Below are positions 62,041-64,000 of a stretch of DNA of 64,000 nt, one piece after another (position 1 is the stretch's first letter; the number at the start of each line of letters is the position of its first letter). Both the position numbers and the translations under genes were made by a program. The stretch covers positions 1 to 64,000 of the forward strand of contig CAMBLG010000002.1 of assembly GCA_945868435.1 (NCBI GenBank). The letters are read 5' to 3'. The stretch comes from an uncultured Lachnospiraceae bacterium (GTDB lineage Bacteria; Bacillota; Clostridia; Lachnospirales; Lachnospiraceae). The notes under the pieces are model-generated. The model did not search any database and was not told where the DNA came from. It saw nothing but the letters and a program-made list of their open reading frames with translations.

Positions 62041-63583
62041 CATTGTCAGATCCTCCTTGGTATGTAATCTCAACAATTCTGCGGGTATCTGCCGTAACCA
62101 TGGCGCTTCGTCCCATACGCCCCCCGACCAGCCAGAGCACCTCACTCCCCTGCGCCAGAAGCAGTGCTTCCTTACGCTCGGCAGCCGGAAGCTTCCGGTC
62201 AATAAAATAGCGTTCCAGCTTCTTGCGGTGTCCCGTCTCATCCATAATAAAGTAATCCCCGCTTTTACAGTTGCGAATCAAAAAACCATCTTTTATCTTA
62301 TCATAATCAAACCATTTCGTATACATTTTCGAAGAAATTTCTGCCGGATTCCCTTCATAGGAAAAAACGCGGAGTGTGAAAAAACCCGTTTTACCCTCCA
62401 GCGGAATATGACGCACGTCTCCCTGCCGCATACAACCCGCAAGCTCCGCTTCCGTAACCGCCGTCTCCCGCATCATTCCTCCGGACGCTTCCCAAGTGTT
62501 GTCTGCAACGGCATCCGCATGATACATCCGCCGCAAATAGAGGGTATCATACTCCCGTCCTGCCACAACGTCATAGGGAAGACGGATTCTTTTTCCACTC
62601 TGCACATCCATCAAATTCTCCACGGCCTGAATATGCACCGCCGCAATATCTTTTCTTGCTCCCGCCGTCTCCGCGATGGCACGGTGCAGCACCCGCTGTC
62701 GGATTGCGGAAGGAATATCTTTCAAAACAAAAATCTGCAGACATACCTCCTTCTTCACAGGCTTCGTCTGCTCCTGCAAGTCCGCTCTATCATCTTGGCA
62801 CATCTCAGTCCTTCTGCACAACGCCTTCTCATATGCCCGGTCTGTTTCACCCTCCAGGTACTCGCGAAGCTCCCTGAGTCGCTCTGCAGTCTGATTCATA
62901 TGGCTTACCGCCTGCGCATTGACCGCCGTAAGCTCCGGCAGCACCTTGTGCCTGATGCGGTTGCGGCTGTAATCCAGTTCCAGATTCGTGGAATCCTGAC
63001 AATAATCCTGCCTCCATGCCGCAAGAAAGTCCTCAATTGCGCTCCTGCTCTCAGCAAGAAGCGGACGAATATACACACATCCGTCCGGATCCTCCCTCAC
63101 AGGAGCCATCCCGCACAAGCCATCCAGTCCGGTCCCCCGCACCAGTGAAAAAAGCATGGTCTCCGCATTGTCTTCCATATGATGCGCCAGCGCAACCCGC
63201 ACCCTGCCTTCTCCTTCACAAAAGCAGCCGGCCTCCTTCGCCTCATCGGCAAACGCCTCATAGCGCAGTTTCCTCGCCGCTTCCTCCTCACTCATATGAA
63301 GCGTTTTTGCCGCGGCCGGTACATCCACCTCACGCAGTGCAAAAGGAATCGACAGTCCCTCGCACAACTGCTCCACAAAAGCGGCGTCCGTCAGACTCTC
63401 CTCTCCCCGGATTCCATGCTCCACATGCACCACCCGCAGGGTAAAATGCATACGCTTGGAAAGCTCCCGAAGCACAAGACACAGGCACACCGAATCCGCC
63501 CCGCCGGACACGCCGGCCAGCACTACATCTCCCTGCCCGATCATATTCCATTGTTCCACGTAGGCTCTTACCCGTTCAACCAT
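62033..63583 (-). CDS. tilS: tRNA(Ile)-lysidine synthase
   Basis: 516 residues. N-terminal PP-loop VLAGVSGGADSVCL (about 25-38), then HHMEDNAETMLFSLVRGTGL and RIRHKVLPEL, and a C-terminal TilS domain (about 400-470, DYFIMDETGHRKKLERYFID). It converts the wobble C of tRNA-Ile(CAU) to lysidine and is essential. The start overlaps the stop of spoIIE by one base (TAATG). An internal region around 240-310 is longer than in Bacillus TilS. Confidence 0.95.
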   Translation of the reverse strand: MVERVRAYVEQWNMIGQGDVVLAGVSGGADSVCLCLVLRELSKRMHFTLRVVHVEHGIRGEESLTDAAFVEQLCEGLSIPFALREVDVPAAAKTLHMSEEEAARKLRYEAFADEAKEAGCFCEGEGRVRVALAHHMEDNAETMLFSLVRGTGLDGLCGMAPVREDPDGCVYIRPLLAESRSAIEDFLAAWRQDYCQDSTNLELDYSRNRIRHKVLPELTAVNAQAVSHMNQTAERLRELREYLEGETDRAYEKALCRRTEMCQDDRADLQEQTKPVKKEVCLQIFVLKDIPSAIRQRVLHRAIAETAGARKDIAAVHIQAVENLMDVQSGKRIRLPYDVVAGREYDTLYLRRMYHADAVADNTWEASGGMMRETAVTEAELAGCMRQGDVRHIPLEGKTGFFTLRVFSYEGNPAEISSKMYTKWFDYDKIKDGFLIRNCKSGDYFIMDETGHRKKLERYFIDRKLPAAERKEALLLAQGSEVLWLVGGRMGRSAMVTADTRRIVEITYQGGSDNGL

Positions 63584-64000
63584 TATTTCTCCCAAATGCC
63601 GGTCACTAAAATCGTCATATCATCCATCGCATGTCCTCCGGTAAAAAGCAGAACACGCTCCATGAGTGACTTCGCCAGAACTCCGGCATTGTCCGTATTG
63701 ATATCACTGATCATCTCCGAAAGCTTTTCCTCCGGATTTTTCACATGTAGATATTCTAACACACCATCTGTCACCATTACAAGGAAATCCCCGTTCCTCA
63801 TCGTTCTTTTCAATGGCTCTACAACCTGTGATACATCTGCCCCCGCAGGCAGAGAGGTGGAGCGCATGCAGCTGGTCTCCCCCTTGGATCGCACAAAGGA
63901 TGCTGCCGCGCCGATCTTTGTCAGTTCCAGTTCTCCCGTGTACAGGTCAAGCGCTGCGAAATCCATGGTAGAAAACGAGTTGTCCTCCCCCTGCAGAACC
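63583..64000 (-). CDS. spoIIE: SpoIIE phosphatase, C-terminal part (continues past window)
   Basis: The open frame runs off the window end. The 139 visible residues are the end of a PP2C-type domain: EDNSFSTMDFAALDLYTGEL, VTDGVLEYLHVKNPEE and the metal-binding HAMDDMTILVTGIW. In sporulating Firmicutes SpoIIE dephosphorylates SpoIIAA in the forespore to activate sigma-F; it stands next to tilS and hpt as here. Partial, the 5' end is missing from the window. Confidence 0.9.
   Translation of the reverse strand, partial: VLQGEDNSFSTMDFAALDLYTGELELTKIGAAASFVRSKGETSCMRSTSLPAGADVSQVVEPLKRTMRNGDFLVMVTDGVLEYLHVKNPEEKLSEMISDINTDNAGVLAKSLMERVLLFTGGHAMDDMTILVTGIWEK

Noticed and set aside
1-64000. CRISPR array
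   Set aside because: No set of regularly spaced direct repeats of 24-37 bases was seen anywhere, and there are no cas genes.
59674-64000. Replication origin next to the DnaA-like boxes
   Set aside because: Neither dnaA, dnaN nor rpmH is nearby and box number is small, so an origin claim is not supported; kept only as a box cluster.

Overview
The window looks like a chromosomal segment of an anaerobic, spore-forming Clostridia bacterium, most likely Lachnospiraceae. The evidence is the sporulation genes (spoIIE end, split spoIIID, a DUF3794/LysM SipL-like gene), the spoIIE-tilS-hpt-ftsH order, the Veg, DUF4317 and PrcB-type proteins, a maltodextrin system of Firmicute type, and several recombination modules typical of gut Clostridia. 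The backbone is moderately GC-rich. Two stretches (about 8.1-13.25 kb and 16.3-28.05 kb) are visibly AT-rich and carry mobile-element genes.

Layout. 1-8.1 kb is the right end of an integrative element: tandem-receiver protein, winged-helix protein, sigma-like factor, a DUF6870-like small protein and three consecutive large serine recombinases. It ends inside a tyrosine integrase gene, which is cut just after its HDLRH box. 8.1-13.25 kb is the remainder of that older tyrosine-integrase island (int', xis, Xre repressor with three palindromic operators, DUF3800 protein, NUDIX and alpha/beta hydrolase genes), lying against the 3' end of guaA. 13.3-16.05 kb is backbone (guaA, a lysophospholipase-like hydrolase).

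The most interesting structure is at 16.15-28.16 kb. The sporulation regulator gene spoIIID is split into a 5' part (28005-28157, minus) and a 3' part (16153-16293, minus) by an 11.76-kb element. The element is bounded by a 9-bp direct repeat (16294-16302 and 28044-28052). It carries its own large serine recombinase at one end, and its joined ends form an attP-like site with perfect 10-bp inverted arms. Precise recombination at the repeat restores an in-frame 84-codon spoIIID. This is the arrangement of skin-type elements that interrupt sigK, but in another mother-cell gene. The cargo is defence-like (a SIR2-STAND-TPR protein and an AbiL-type RloA/RloB pair) plus an APH(3')-like kinase, a peptidase-C15-like gene, a NUDIX gene, an ECF sigma fusion and several decayed genes. 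Three copies of a hairpin followed directly by a TATAAT box separate some cargo genes.

28.2-48.4 kb is backbone: an ABC exporter of NatAB type, a decayed ferredoxin/EAL gene, GH5 endoglucanase, aminotransferase, a TetM-like GTPase/NYN gene broken by an internal deletion, DUF4317, HD hydrolase, SEC-C methionine aminopeptidase, NlpC/P60 hydrolase, SipL-like, veg and plsC. 48.4-59.1 kb holds a chemotaxis receptor and a maltodextrin locus (malQ, binding protein, two permeases, secreted alpha-amylase) divergent from a LacI-type regulator. 59.2-64 kb has tRNA-Tyr, a small cluster of DnaA-box-like sequences, ftsH, hpt, tilS and the end of spoIIE.

Several genes show internal deletions, frameshifts or nonsense codons (methyltransferase, HIT, S41 peptidase, NUDIX, ferredoxin/EAL, TetM-like). 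All functional statements rest on reading motifs by eye; no database search was possible.
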